DNA of 64,000 nt from Blautia sp. OF03-15BH (GCF_003463065.1 NZ_QSCM01000003.1:1-64000); one strand, 5' to 3'; positions 51,408 through 61,332 are shown, counted from the first letter of the stretch. Translations and numbers: made by a program. Notes: generated by a model from the sequence alone, not told the origin.

Positions 51408-51436
51408 TTGAAATTCTTTTCCCTTTGGTATATGAT
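51408..51436 (+). promoter_or_regulatory. Sigma-A promoter of pyrBI
   Basis: TTGAAA (51408-51413), 17 bp, TATGAT (51431-51436). The 49-nt leader has a short CCGGGC/GCCCGG hairpin (51450-51466) but no antiterminator pair or PyrR-type site that I recognise. Confidence 0.7.
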
Positions 51437-51491
51437 AGTAAAAACGCATCCGGGCGTAGTGCCCGGAGTCAAAACAGCAAAGGAGATATCT

Positions 51492-52412
51492 ATGAGACAT
51501 TTAATGAGTCCCCTGGACTTTTCCGTGGAAGAGCTGGAAAAAGTCCTCGACCTGGCAAAAGACATTGAAATGAATCCAAAGAAATACGCACATGCCTGTG
51601 ATGGTAAAAAGATCGCTACTCTTTTTTATGAACCAAGCACACGAACCCGCTTAAGTTTTGAAGCAGCAATGCTCAATCTCGGGGGGTCTGTACTTGGTTT
51701 TTCTTCGGCCGATTCCAGTTCCGCCTCCAAAGGAGAGAGCGTGGCCGATACCATCCGTGTCGTTTCCTGTTATGCTGATATTGTTGCCATGCGTCATCCC
51801 AAGGAGGGTGCTCCTATGGTAGCCGCTTCCAAGTCCCGGATCCCGGTGATCAATGCCGGCGACGGCGGTCACCAGCATCCCACCCAGACACTGACCGACC
51901 TGATGACGATCCGCTCTTTAAAGGGCCGTCTCAACAATCTGACCATCGGTCTTTGCGGTGATCTGAAGTTCGGCCGTACCGTTCATTCCCTTATCAATGC
52001 ACTGGTCCGTTACACCGGCATCCGTTTTGTGCTGATCTCTCCGGAAGAGCTTCGTCTTCCCAGCTATATCCGTGAGGATGTCCTGGATAAGAATCACATT
52101 GAGTACAAAGAAGAAGTCCGTCTGGAGGATGCACTGCCTGAGCTTGACGTCCTTTACATGACCCGTGTACAGAAAGAGCGTTTCTTCAATGAAGAGGATT
52201 ATGTACGCATGAAGGATTTCTATATTCTGGACAAAACAAAGCTGGAACTGGCTCCCTCTGATATGCTGATCCTTCATCCACTTCCCCGTGTCAATGAGAT
52301 CGCCGTGGAAGTGGACGATGATCCCAGAGCCGTTTATTTTAAACAGGTACAGTACGGCGTTTACGTCCGTATGGCATTGATTCTGACTCTTCTGGAGGTA
52401 AAAGTATGTTAA
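51492..52412 (+). CDS. pyrB: Aspartate carbamoyltransferase, catalytic chain
   Basis: The 306-residue enzyme makes N-carbamoyl-aspartate, the first committed pyrimidine step. It has the carbamoyl-phosphate motif FYEPSTRTRLSFEAA, the mobile loop with SSASKGESVADTI, the HPTQTLTDLMTI signature and the C-terminal HPLPRVNEI. I start at MRHLMSPLDF behind AAAGGAGATATCT; a 28-residue extension enters the promoter. It overlaps pyrI by seven bases. Confidence 0.97.
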   Translation: MRHLMSPLDFSVEELEKVLDLAKDIEMNPKKYAHACDGKKIATLFYEPSTRTRLSFEAAMLNLGGSVLGFSSADSSSASKGESVADTIRVVSCYADIVAMRHPKEGAPMVAASKSRIPVINAGDGGHQHPTQTLTDLMTIRSLKGRLNNLTIGLCGDLKFGRTVHSLINALVRYTGIRFVLISPEELRLPSYIREDVLDKNHIEYKEEVRLEDALPELDVLYMTRVQKERFFNEEDYVRMKDFYILDKTKLELAPSDMLILHPLPRVNEIAVEVDDDPRAVYFKQVQYGVYVRMALILTLLEVKVC

Positions 52413-52843
52413 GTGTAGGACAGTTAAGTGAAGGTTTTGTCCTGGATCACATCCAGGCAGGAAAAAGCATGGAGATCTATCGTTATCTGAAGCTGGATCA
52501 GCTGGACTGCTGCGTAGCCATCATCAAGAATGCCCGCAGCGATAAGATGGGCAAAAAGGATATCATTAAAGTGGAGTGTTCTCCAGAAATGCTGGATCTG
52601 GATGTTCTGGGCTTTATCGACCACAGCATCACCGTCAACATCGTCCGTGACGGCAAGATCGTAGAGAAGAAACCGCTCTCCCTTCCGAAAAAGATCACCA
52701 ACGTGATCCGCTGCAAGAATCCACGCTGTATCACATCCATCGAGCAGGGTCTGGATCAGGTCTTTTTCCTGGCAGATGAGGAAAAAGAGATCTACCGTTG
52801 CCAGTACTGCGAAGAGAAATATCGTCATTCCAGAAAGAAATGA
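52406..52843 (+). CDS. pyrI: Aspartate carbamoyltransferase, regulatory chain
   Basis: The 145-residue chain has an N-terminal nucleotide-binding domain (GFVLDHIQAGKSMEIYRYL, IKNARSDKMGKKDIIKVE) and a C-terminal zinc domain with CKNPRCIT and CQYCEEKYRH supplying four cysteines. It binds CTP/ATP and controls PyrB in the dodecamer. Its ATG lies inside the pyrB end, giving equal expression. Confidence 0.97.
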   Translation: MLSVGQLSEGFVLDHIQAGKSMEIYRYLKLDQLDCCVAIIKNARSDKMGKKDIIKVECSPEMLDLDVLGFIDHSITVNIVRDGKIVEKKPLSLPKKITNVIRCKNPRCITSIEQGLDQVFFLADEEKEIYRCQYCEEKYRHSRKK

Positions 52844-52852
52844 TTTTACAGA

Positions 52853-52903
52853 AAAATGCCGGTCGGGCGAGGTTTTTCAAGACCTCTGCCTGACCGGCAT
52901 TTT
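52853..52903. terminator. Bidirectional terminator after pyrI
   Basis: AAAATGCCGGTC...AGGT pairs with ACCT...GACCGGCATTTT across a TTTTCAAG loop. Converging genes pyrI and the nucleoside kinase both end beside it. Confidence 0.88.
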
Positions 52904-52912
52904 CTTGTCTTC

Positions 52913-54580
52913 TTATACGTTGAAACAGCCGCCTCCGATAAATTCTCTTAAAAGGGAGTTGACCGGTACGCTGTCGTTCGGAATGCCTACAAAGTAATCC
53001 AGGAATTTCAGCAGGCGTTTTGCCTCCTGATATTCCGGCTCGTCCTTTCCAATGCCGAAAAGCAGCGGCTCTGCGTACATTTTCAGAACTGCCAGTTCAT
53101 AGATCAGGGCAGAATTGAACATGACATCCGCATCCTCCTGATAAGGGAAAATGTAGTTTTCCTCTCCCCTTCGCACAGAAGGCCACATGGCAATGGTCTG
53201 TTTTGCCGAAGTTCCTCTTGTTCTGGCATCCCGGACGATCCGGCGGATCAGCCGTCCGTCTGTGGTAGGGATCCGATTGTGTTCATCAATATTCAGAGAC
53301 GTCAGCGCGCTGATGTAAATCTTAAATTTATTCTCCTTCGGAAGAGAATAGCTCAATGCATCATTGAGACAGTGGATACCTTCAATGACCAGAATGTCAT
53401 TTTCTCCAAGCTGACGGACTTTCCCTCTGTATTCCCGTTTTCCGGTAACAAAGTTAAAGCAGGGCATTTCCACCCGTTCCCCGCGAAGCAGGGCGTTCAT
53501 ATCGTGATTGAAAAGCTCCGTATCAATGGCTTCCAGACACTCAAAATTGTAGTTTCCATTCTCATCCTTCGGCGTTTCTTCTCTGTTTTTGAAATAATCA
53601 TCCACAGGAATGGGATGAGGTTTCAGGCCGTGGGCCGCCAGCTGAATGGAAAGGCGGTGAGAAAACGTAGTCTTTCCGGACGAAGAAGGTCCGGCGATCA
53701 TCACAAGCTTCTTTTTCGGATTTGCTGCAATCTCCGCTGCGATCTCAGCAATCTTCCCTTCCTGGTAGGCCTCCTGCGTCAGGATCAGCTCTCCTGCGTC
53801 CTTTTTCACAAAGTAGTCATTCATATCCCCTACGGTTGTGATACCAAGAAGACGGCTCCAGTGAAGCGTTTCTTTCTGCACGGCAAAAAGCTTTGGCTGC
53901 GGTCGGAATTCACCGATGATCTCCGGCTGTTTCCGGTCCGGAAACTCCAGGACAAAGCCTTCATCAAAGGGCTGAAGCCTGAAATAGCGGAGATATCCGG
54001 TATCCGGCACCATATAACCATAGTAATAATCCTCAAAACCATCCAGGTTATAGATATTTACCCGGGAAACTCTCCGGTAATGGAAGAGCTTTTCCTTATC
54101 CTTCATGCCGTACTGGCTGAACAGGGCAATGGCTTCATCCGTCTGGATGTTCTTTTTCTCCAGGGGAATGGCACACCTGACCAGTTCGTGCATTTTCTCT
54201 TCTACTTTTTTCAGAAAAGCCGCATCCGGTTCCACATTTCCGGAAATTGTACAGTAAAGACCGTTCCCCACGGCAAACTGGACCCGGACATGCTCTACGT
54301 TTTCATGACCGGCTGTATGATAGATAGCTTTCAGCATCATGAGAAGCATGCTCCGGCGGTAGGCGTTGTCACCGATCTTATCCGCTGTGGTCACAAAATC
54401 AAGCACACAGTCCTTTTTCAGGGTGTGATGAAGCTCCCGCAGCCGTCCGTCCACGGTCACCAGCACGATATCATGGTCTTTGGAGTTTTTGAAATCCTCC
54501 GCGATCCTGCGGTAGGAAGTTCCCTTTTCGTAAGTGTATTCTTTTCCTTCTATAGTAACTGTCAGTTTTGTTTCATCCAT
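52913..54580 (-). CDS. TGS-domain nucleoside (uridine-type) kinase
   Basis: The 555-residue protein begins with a TGS-like domain (about 1-65) and a region like the second additional domain of threonyl-tRNA synthetase (about 65-210), followed by a phosphoribulokinase/uridine kinase domain with P-loop IAGPSSSGKTTFSHRL and PVDDYFKNREETP. Fusions of this kind are common in Clostridia and are annotated as nucleoside kinases; the substrate has rarely been measured. It is the last gene in the leftward comEA-dnaG cluster, three bases after trmK. Confidence 0.88.
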   Translation of the reverse strand: MDETKLTVTIEGKEYTYEKGTSYRRIAEDFKNSKDHDIVLVTVDGRLRELHHTLKKDCVLDFVTTADKIGDNAYRRSMLLMMLKAIYHTAGHENVEHVRVQFAVGNGLYCTISGNVEPDAAFLKKVEEKMHELVRCAIPLEKKNIQTDEAIALFSQYGMKDKEKLFHYRRVSRVNIYNLDGFEDYYYGYMVPDTGYLRYFRLQPFDEGFVLEFPDRKQPEIIGEFRPQPKLFAVQKETLHWSRLLGITTVGDMNDYFVKKDAGELILTQEAYQEGKIAEIAAEIAANPKKKLVMIAGPSSSGKTTFSHRLSIQLAAHGLKPHPIPVDDYFKNREETPKDENGNYNFECLEAIDTELFNHDMNALLRGERVEMPCFNFVTGKREYRGKVRQLGENDILVIEGIHCLNDALSYSLPKENKFKIYISALTSLNIDEHNRIPTTDGRLIRRIVRDARTRGTSAKQTIAMWPSVRRGEENYIFPYQEDADVMFNSALIYELAVLKMYAEPLLFGIGKDEPEYQEAKRLLKFLDYFVGIPNDSVPVNSLLREFIGGGCFNV

Positions 54581-54583
54581 TTT

Positions 54584-55276
54584 TCAGTCCAACCTTTCTT
54601 TTGCTGCACGAATGTCTTCCAGTTCCTTTTCCACTTCTTTTTTCCGGAGAGCCGACTTCTCTCCCTCCATCACTCCAAGGTGCTCCCGGATCTCCTCAAA
54701 CTTCCTCTCTTCTCTTTCCAGAAATTCTTTCAGGACCGGATCTTTTTTTCGTAAAAGCACCGGACCGTATTTCTTTTCCACCTCTGTCAGCGGAGCCATT
54801 TTCCCATGCTTCACCCGCATCATGGCATAATATTTGCCATCTTCACAAAGCATATGTTCTTCTTCGATGCGATATTCCTTTTTCTCCAGGAAATCCCGGA
54901 CACGGCCGAATTCCGACTGCGGCTGGAGTACCAGGGTCTCCACACTCCGGAGCACTTTTTCCCCTTCTGTCAGAATGTGGATCACCAGGCCTCCGCCCAT
55001 GCCTGCAATGACTACCGTATCCGCCTCACCATCCTTCAGAGCCTGGACACCATCACTTAAACGAAGCTCCATCCGCTCCTCGAAGCCATGGATCCTCCTG
55101 TTTTCCTCCGCCCGGAGGAGAGGTCCTTTTTTCACATCCATGGCAATGGCTCTCTCATATTTTCCTTTTTCCATCAAATAAATCGGTATGTATCCATGGT
55201 CTGTACCTACATCCGCCAGACAATGGCCGGCAGAAGCCAGATCGGCCACTGCCAGTAAACGCTGTGATAACTGCAC
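54584..55276 (-). CDS. trmK: tRNA (adenine22-N1)-methyltransferase
   Basis: The 230-residue Rossmann methyltransferase shows LADVGTDHGYIPIYLME, the motif VIAGMGGGLVIHIL and the LVLQPQSEFGRVRDFL stretch, all typical of TrmK (YqfN), with a C-terminal coiled coil. It methylates A22 of Ser, Leu and Tyr tRNAs. In Bacillus and many Clostridia rpoD lies between dnaG and trmK; here only 30 bp separate them. Confidence 0.94.
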   Translation of the reverse strand: MQLSQRLLAVADLASAGHCLADVGTDHGYIPIYLMEKGKYERAIAMDVKKGPLLRAEENRRIHGFEERMELRLSDGVQALKDGEADTVVIAGMGGGLVIHILTEGEKVLRSVETLVLQPQSEFGRVRDFLEKKEYRIEEEHMLCEDGKYYAMMRVKHGKMAPLTEVEKKYGPVLLRKKDPVLKEFLEREERKFEEIREHLGVMEGEKSALRKKEVEKELEDIRAAKERLD

Positions 55277-55306
55277 GCAAATCCTCCTTATTTTTGTATT
55301 TTTCCC

Positions 55307-57079
55307 TCAGTCCAGAGAAATATGCAGCCTTCCGATGGCTTCCACTCTTCTCTTATCCGCCACGATCTTCTGAAGTCCTGCCATATCTGCCGGATCCAGA
55401 TGTGCGGTCCGGTACTCGATGCTTCCCCGCAGCACCCGAAGAAGCGTTTCATTCAGAGCCTTTTCCAGCTCTGCCTTTGTCTCCACCGGTACCGTGGCAT
55501 TGAAAAGTGCCGCCACCTCCCGCTGCTGCTCCGCATCCTCATAAGCGCTTAAGATCCGGGCCGGATTCACTTCTCCGTTCTTTAACTGTTCAAAAAGCTT
55601 TTCCGCCACTTCCCGGTAAAGAGGGTCCGTAAAGTCCTCCGGTGCCAGGTAGGCGCTGATCTTTTCATACAGCCCCTTCTGCTCGATGAGCCAGGTCAGG
55701 AGAAGACGCTGGGACGTTTTTTTCCCATCCTCTTTTTCCTTCTTTTTCTGAGGCCGGATGACCTCTTCCCGTTCCCGCCTGGGAGCGGTTCCGCGCATGG
55801 CTTCCCGGTTTACCATTTTCCGCAGGGAATCAAAGCTGATATGGTACCGTTCCGCCACCGCCTGGATATAGTTTTCCCGCTCCAGTTCCTGTTCAAATTC
55901 CATGAGCTTCCGGGCAGCCGCCTGATAAAAACCGGTTTTTCCTTCCGGATCGCGCATGTCAAAATCCCGTTCCAGAATGGAGATTTCAAAAAGAAAGCTG
56001 TTTTCCGCCTGATCGATCCGTTCCTGAAAAGCCTCCGCTCCCAGTGTCTTGATAAATTCATCCGGATCCTTATAAGGATCCATATGAAGAACTCTCGTGG
56101 AAATCCCTGCCGCCTTCAGCATGGGAATGGCCCGGAGTGCCGCCTTCACGCCGGCTCCGTCGCTGTCGTAGGTCAGGATGACCTCATCCGTATAACGCTT
56201 CAAAAGGCTGGCATGCTGCGTCGTCAGGGCGGTTCCCAGAGATGCTACTGAATTCTTAAACCCCGCCTGGTGCATGGAGATCACGTCCATATAGCCCTCG
56301 CAGACCAGCAGGTTCTTTTTCCGGGCAGTCCTGGCTACATTCAGGCCGTAGAGATTCCGGCTCTTGTCGAAAACCCGCGTCTCCGGGGAATTCAGATATT
56401 TCGGCTTTCCGTCTCCCATGACACGGCCGCCGAAACCGATGACACGGTTATTGACGTCCATGATCGGAAAAATGACACGGTTCCAGAATTTATCATACAT
56501 GCCATTTCTCTCATCCACATTCATCAGACCGGACTCCCTGAGAAGCTCATCGGAAATGTTCTGTTTTTTCAGATAAAGATACAGGTCATTGCTGTATTTA
56601 TTGGAATAGCCAAGACCGAAGCTCCGGATGGTCTCATCGGAAAGCCGTCTGTTTTTCAGATATTCCATCGCCTGACGGCCATTCTCGCTCCGAAGCTGGT
56701 AATAATAGTATTTTGCCGCCATTTTATTTACATTCAGGATCCGTGTCCGAAGATCCTGTGCCTGCCGCTCCTCCTGGGAGTATTCTTTTTCCGGAAGCGT
56801 AATGCCTGCCCGCTCTGCCAGAAATTTCAAAGCCTCCGGAAAGGAATAATTCTCGTATTCCTGAATGAAGGTAAATACGTTTCCACCTGCCCCGCAGCCA
56901 AAACAGTAATACATCTGTTTATCCGGACTCACGGAAAAAGAAGGGGATTTTTCATTATGGAACGGACAGAGGCCAAAGTAGGAACTTCCCTTCCGCTGAA
57001 GTTTCACATAGTCTGAAATGACACTGACGATGTCATTTCTTGAGCGCACCTCCTCGATCACATCTTCTGCATAATACAT
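55307..57079 (-). CDS. dnaG: DNA primase
   Basis: The 590-residue primase has the CHC2 zinc finger (Cys38, His41, Cys59, Cys62), the RNA-polymerase core with FGGRVMGDGKPKYLNS, the Toprim motifs VCEGYMDVISMHQ and LTYDSDGAG, and a C-terminal helicase-binding region. I start at MYYAEDVIEEV (57077-57079) with GGAAGGAG upstream; a 16-residue extension overlaps dgt. It makes primers for replication. Confidence 0.96.
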   Translation of the reverse strand: MYYAEDVIEEVRSRNDIVSVISDYVKLQRKGSSYFGLCPFHNEKSPSFSVSPDKQMYYCFGCGAGGNVFTFIQEYENYSFPEALKFLAERAGITLPEKEYSQEERQAQDLRTRILNVNKMAAKYYYYQLRSENGRQAMEYLKNRRLSDETIRSFGLGYSNKYSNDLYLYLKKQNISDELLRESGLMNVDERNGMYDKFWNRVIFPIMDVNNRVIGFGGRVMGDGKPKYLNSPETRVFDKSRNLYGLNVARTARKKNLLVCEGYMDVISMHQAGFKNSVASLGTALTTQHASLLKRYTDEVILTYDSDGAGVKAALRAIPMLKAAGISTRVLHMDPYKDPDEFIKTLGAEAFQERIDQAENSFLFEISILERDFDMRDPEGKTGFYQAAARKLMEFEQELERENYIQAVAERYHISFDSLRKMVNREAMRGTAPRREREEVIRPQKKKEKEDGKKTSQRLLLTWLIEQKGLYEKISAYLAPEDFTDPLYREVAEKLFEQLKNGEVNPARILSAYEDAEQQREVAALFNATVPVETKAELEKALNETLLRVLRGSIEYRTAHLDPADMAGLQKIVADKRRVEAIGRLHISLD

Positions 57080-57114
57080 ATCTTTACACTCCTTCCGCTG
57101 CATCCGTAGCAGTT

Positions 57115-58122
57115 CTATCCTCTCCAAGCCTTCGGAATAAAGATCTCCGCAAACCGGTCGATCGCATACTGGTCGGTCATTCCTGCAATGTAATCGCAGA
57201 CCACCCGTTCCTGAGGCTGGTTTTTCTTATAAATCAGTTCCAGATATTCCTTCGGCATCCGATCCGCATGGCGGTTGTAATACCGGTAAAGCTCCTGGAT
57301 CATCTCACGGGCCTTTCGCTCTTCCTGCTTGGCCTCGGGATTGTAATATACATGTTCAAAAAGGAAACTCCGAAGCCCCTGCATGGCCTCTTCGATCTCC
57401 TGTGACATATAAATGTCCGGTTTTTCATAGCTGTTCTTTACAATATCATGGATCAGCGTGTTGAGCCGTTCTCTGGTACTGTGCCCCAACGCCCGGCAAA
57501 ACGCCTCCGGAAGCTCCGCCTCGGAAAGGATCCCTGCCCGTTCTGCATCATCGATATCATGATTGATATAGGCGATCTTGTCGGAAAGCCGCACAACTTT
57601 TCCTTCCATCGTGGAAGGATGTCCCGCTGTCCGGTGGTTCCGGATCCCGTCCCGTACCTCCCAGGTCAGATTCAACCCTTCGCCTTTTTTCTCCAGAAGC
57701 TCCACCACCCGGACACTCTGCTCGTAATGGGCAAAGCCTAAGGGACAGATCTCATTTAAGGCTCCCTCTCCCGCATGGCCGAAGGGTGTATGGCCAAGAT
57801 CATGACCAAGGGCAATGGCCTCCGCCAGGTCTTCATTGAGCCGCAGTGCCCTGGTGATCGTCCGGGCTGTCTGCGCTACCTCCAGTGTATGCGTAAGTCT
57901 CGTCCGGTAATGGTCTCCCTGCGGAAGAAGAAAAACCTGGGTTTTATGCTTCAGCCGCCGGAATGCCTTGCTGTGAAGGATCCTGTCCCGGTCTCTCTGA
58001 TAGACCGGCCGGATATCGCAGGGCGGCTCTTCCCGCTCTCTTCCTCTGGATTCTCTGCTCAGGGAGGCATAGATACTAAGATAATCCGCCTCCCGCTGTT
58101 CTGCCATCTCACGAATGTTCAT
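57115..58122 (-). CDS. dgt: dGTP triphosphohydrolase-like protein
   Basis: The 335-residue HD protein shows the Dgt motifs RLKHKTQVFLLPQGDHYRTRLTHTLEV in parts, LGHDLGHTPFGHAGE and RLSDKIAYINHDIDDA. It cleaves dNTPs to deoxynucleoside and triphosphate. Starting at ATG 58120-58122, seven bases after GAGGTG, it overlaps the comEC stop by 14 bp; a GTG three codons earlier is the alternative. Dgt next to dnaG is a usual clostridial pair. Confidence 0.94.
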   Translation of the reverse strand: MNIREMAEQREADYLSIYASLSRESRGREREEPPCDIRPVYQRDRDRILHSKAFRRLKHKTQVFLLPQGDHYRTRLTHTLEVAQTARTITRALRLNEDLAEAIALGHDLGHTPFGHAGEGALNEICPLGFAHYEQSVRVVELLEKKGEGLNLTWEVRDGIRNHRTAGHPSTMEGKVVRLSDKIAYINHDIDDAERAGILSEAELPEAFCRALGHSTRERLNTLIHDIVKNSYEKPDIYMSQEIEEAMQGLRSFLFEHVYYNPEAKQEERKAREMIQELYRYYNRHADRMPKEYLELIYKKNQPQERVVCDYIAGMTDQYAIDRFAEIFIPKAWRG

Positions 58123-60313
58123 ATGAATCACCTCTCTCTATTCTATCGAATTTCTGTTCCAATTTCCACCCCTTTTTTCCGTTGACCGGATAAAGTGTGA
58201 CGGCGCCGCTTTTCATGGTATAGAAGATACGGCAGCCTGCCCGTTCCAGCCTTTCGACCGTTTCCGGCGCCGGGTGTCCGTACCGGTTGTCCTCTGCACA
58301 GGAGATCACAGCAAATCCCGGAGAAATCGCCTCCAGAAAGTCTTCCCCGGTGGAGAAACGGGAACCGTGGTGTCCCACCTTCAGAACAGCCGCCCGAAGA
58401 TCCGTTCCTGCTTCCAAAAGCTCCTGTTCGCCCTCTTCGCCCAGATCCCCCGTAAAAAGAATGCGAAGACCGCTTATTTCCACCATGAGAACCTCCGAGT
58501 TTTCATTCTCATCTTCTTTTTTCTGATCTTTCACAGGAGAAAGGCAGCGGATCTCTGCCCCTTTTTCCCGAAAAACCGTCCCGCGGCTGATGTAACAAAG
58601 TTCTGTACCAAAGAGGCGGGCTTCTTTCTCCAGCCGTTCCCTGGTCTCATCCCCCGGAAGTGCTGACAGACAAAGATGGCGGATGGGGATCCCACGGAAC
58701 TGATCCTTCAGAAGTTCCTCCGCCCCGTTGATATGATCGGCATCCATATGCGAAAGAAAGAGATAATCCAGAGAAGAAACTCCCCTCGATTTCAGAAATG
58801 GCAAAAGGCGGTAGGTCCCCACATCGGAAACCGTCGTACTGCCGCCGTCAATGAGACAGGTAGTACCTGCTTCCGTGCGAAGAAAACCCGCATCTCCCTG
58901 ACCGACGTCCAGGAAAGTGACTTCGACGGGACGGTGGAATGGAAGACAGAGAATACAAAGAGCGAAAATGATAAAAAATATTCTGACCTCTATTCTGTGT
59001 TGATTCTTTTTTCTCGCTCTACATCTCCCTCCCCACACTGCTGCTCCCACCAGCACATAATACAGTGCGATCCGCCACAGCTCCGGCTGCCCGATGACCG
59101 CCCTGCTTCCCGGCAGCACCTCTGTCCGCTCCAGCAGTGTCTGGAAAAACCTCAGAACACCCGCGGAAGCCCCGGCGAGAAACATGCCCGCTGCCACAGA
59201 AACGCCTCCCGTCAGCATCCCGGCCGCTCCGGAAAGAAACACCACCGGCACCAGAGGGATCACGATAAGATTCAGAAAAACCGCATAAGGCATCCACTCG
59301 TAAAACCAGTAAAGGGTACACGGCAGCGTAAAAAGCGTCACAGAAAGCACGGAAAGCAGGCTCATTGCCGCTTTTTTCTTCCAGCCCAGCCTTTTTTGAA
59401 GGGCCGGATAAACCAGGGCCACCGCCCCCACCGAGAGAAACGAGAGCTGAAAGCCGCACTGAAACAGCTGCAAGGGCTGCTCTGCCAGGATCAGAAGCCC
59501 GGAAAGTGCCAGAGCGGAAACCACATCATAGGTTTCTCCCAGAAGTTCCGCTCCCAAATAAACAAGAAACATAAAAACAGCTCTTTTGGCCGATACTCCA
59601 AAGCCGGTGAGAAAACCATAAACCACCATACAACTCCCACTCACCAGGGCAGAAAAAGGATAGCTTCTCTTTTTCTTCCGTAAAAAGCGATAAAGAAGCA
59701 TGCCAACAAGTGAAATATGCAAGCCGGAGATCGCCAGGATATGCGAGATCCCGCCAGACTGGTAAAGCTCCTTCTGTTCCTTTTTCAGACCGCTTTTTTC
59801 TCCCAGAAGCATGGCCTTGAGAAGAGCGGCTTCTTCTTTTCCTGTGATCTTTTCCAGATTTTGCGCCCAGAAAGAGCGCAGTTCATAAAGCTTCTGAAAA
59901 AAGATATTTTCCTTTGCCTCGATCACGGTAAGCTTTGCTTTTTTCAGAACCATACCGATGCCCCTGGCTTCATAATAGGCCTTCTGGTCAAACTGACCGG
60001 GATTGGAAGCCTCCTCCAGAGGCGCATAGCTTCCTGCTGCTTTTACTTTGTATCCGATTTTTAATGTTGTTTGCTGATTTTCGTAGACAAGAACCTGTCT
60101 TTGATAAGATAGATCAGATGATAGATAAATATGAGACAGACGGATCTGCCGGCTGTTTTCTTTTTCCGCGATTTCTTCCACGATGCCGGTCAGCGTGACC
60201 GTTTCCCCATCGGAAAGCTCCGGCTGCCGGGAAGCGGGAAGCCCCCGCTCCCCCAGCACCAGGATCAGAAAAGCCGCCAGCAGAAACGCCAGAAGAAGGG
60301 GACGTTTCGTCAT
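58109..60313 (-). CDS. comEC: ComEC/Rec2 DNA-uptake channel
   Basis: The 734-residue membrane protein has an N-terminal helix and OB-like DUF4131 region (to ~180), a Competence core of about eight helices (HILAISGLHISLVGMLLYRF, GVSAKRAVFMFLVYL), and a C-terminal metallo-beta-lactamase domain (FLDVGQGDAGFLR, LSHMDADHINGAEELL, LKVGHHGSRFSTGEDFL). It forms the channel for single-stranded DNA across the membrane. Together with comEA at the right edge it supports possible competence; here signalling genes sit between the two. Confidence 0.95.
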   Translation of the reverse strand: MTKRPLLLAFLLAAFLILVLGERGLPASRQPELSDGETVTLTGIVEEIAEKENSRQIRLSHIYLSSDLSYQRQVLVYENQQTTLKIGYKVKAAGSYAPLEEASNPGQFDQKAYYEARGIGMVLKKAKLTVIEAKENIFFQKLYELRSFWAQNLEKITGKEEAALLKAMLLGEKSGLKKEQKELYQSGGISHILAISGLHISLVGMLLYRFLRKKKRSYPFSALVSGSCMVVYGFLTGFGVSAKRAVFMFLVYLGAELLGETYDVVSALALSGLLILAEQPLQLFQCGFQLSFLSVGAVALVYPALQKRLGWKKKAAMSLLSVLSVTLFTLPCTLYWFYEWMPYAVFLNLIVIPLVPVVFLSGAAGMLTGGVSVAAGMFLAGASAGVLRFFQTLLERTEVLPGSRAVIGQPELWRIALYYVLVGAAVWGGRCRARKKNQHRIEVRIFFIIFALCILCLPFHRPVEVTFLDVGQGDAGFLRTEAGTTCLIDGGSTTVSDVGTYRLLPFLKSRGVSSLDYLFLSHMDADHINGAEELLKDQFRGIPIRHLCLSALPGDETRERLEKEARLFGTELCYISRGTVFREKGAEIRCLSPVKDQKKEDENENSEVLMVEISGLRILFTGDLGEEGEQELLEAGTDLRAAVLKVGHHGSRFSTGEDFLEAISPGFAVISCAEDNRYGHPAPETVERLERAGCRIFYTMKSGAVTLYPVNGKKGWKLEQKFDRIERGDSYEHS

Positions 60314-60328
60314 ATATGCGCCTTTCCA

Positions 60329-61321
60329 TCAAAAAAAATTCTTCCAGAGTGAATCGACACCTACCGAAGGCTCCAGCACATCACTTTCACTGGAAACGAC
60401 CTGACGGATGAGATCCTCCCGTCTGCTAAAGGACTGATTCAGATCGATCTCATCCCGATAACGGATCTCCCGGGAGCCTTCGATCTGTATGATCACTTCC
60501 CTGACACCGACCGCATCCGTAAGTGCATCCACCACCGCATAAAGACTGGTCTCTGCGGACACATTGGACTCTGCGGAAGGGGCCGCATTAAAAGCAGCAT
60601 CAAAATTAACGGTACAGACACTGCCATCCTTCTGGACAGACAGCACCTTGGTCTCCGGCGGCAGCACAGCCTGCAGTCTGGAATTTACCGGACCCTTGAT
60701 CAGTTCCTCCAGCACGACTTTTTCCAGCGTGGAATTGGAAGAGTAATGGACATTTCTCATTTCCCGCTCCATCAGACTGCCGTCACTGTCTGCAAAATAC
60801 AGGGACAAGGTCGCATTCTGATAAGAGTTGATCCCATTGCCTCCGGTATTGATAAAAGATTCTGCCGTCATGGCACCTACCACATCGCCGGCCTCATCCA
60901 CAAGTGGTTCCCCGTTGACCGTGATCACCACCTGCTCCACGTTGGATACCTGGATCAGTGTATTGACAAACGCTGCACGGACCAGGATCTCACGGACCGG
61001 ATCCATATCGTTGTATGCCTCATTAAAATCCACATCTACTTCCCTGGCTTTCAGAAGACAATGATCGACCCGGACTTCATCCGGCAGTGCTTTCACATGG
61101 TCGCTTCCCACCTGGGGACGCCCCATTTTTTCCAGAAGCTCTTCCGTCACCTCTCTGGGAGAAGCCGAGTTCTCCGGCGTATAACTCTCCTCTATCAGTT
61201 TTGTTCCGGAGGTGCTTACATAATACACCTGATACTGCATGGAGCTGCCGTTATTTTCCGAACAGCCGGCCAGAAGAAGGGCAAGAAGAAAAATACCCAG
61301 AAACGATACTGTTTTTTTCAT
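60329..61321 (-). CDS. GerMN-domain lipoprotein
   Basis: The 330-residue protein has a lipobox (ALLLAGCSENN, Cys20) and two GerMN-like domains (about 35-160 and 170-295), with PDEVRVDHCLLKAREVDVDF and TLEKVVLEELIKGPVNS among recognisable parts. GerM is a spore-envelope protein in Bacillus; in Clostridia such lipoproteins also accompany WalRK-like two-component systems. It starts at MKKTVSFLG behind AGGAGG, just after the kinase gene whose stop it overlaps in the longer frame. It may act on the cell wall. Confidence 0.88.
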   Translation of the reverse strand: MKKTVSFLGIFLLALLLAGCSENNGSSMQYQVYYVSTSGTKLIEESYTPENSASPREVTEELLEKMGRPQVGSDHVKALPDEVRVDHCLLKAREVDVDFNEAYNDMDPVREILVRAAFVNTLIQVSNVEQVVITVNGEPLVDEAGDVVGAMTAESFINTGGNGINSYQNATLSLYFADSDGSLMEREMRNVHYSSNSTLEKVVLEELIKGPVNSRLQAVLPPETKVLSVQKDGSVCTVNFDAAFNAAPSAESNVSAETSLYAVVDALTDAVGVREVIIQIEGSREIRYRDEIDLNQSFSRREDLIRQVVSSESDVLEPSVGVDSLWKNFF

Positions 61322-61332
61322 ATCAGGCCTCC

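Noticed and set aside
51443..51491. PyrR-type attenuator before pyrB
   Set aside because: Only one short hairpin without U-run is present, and the leader is too short for competing structures.
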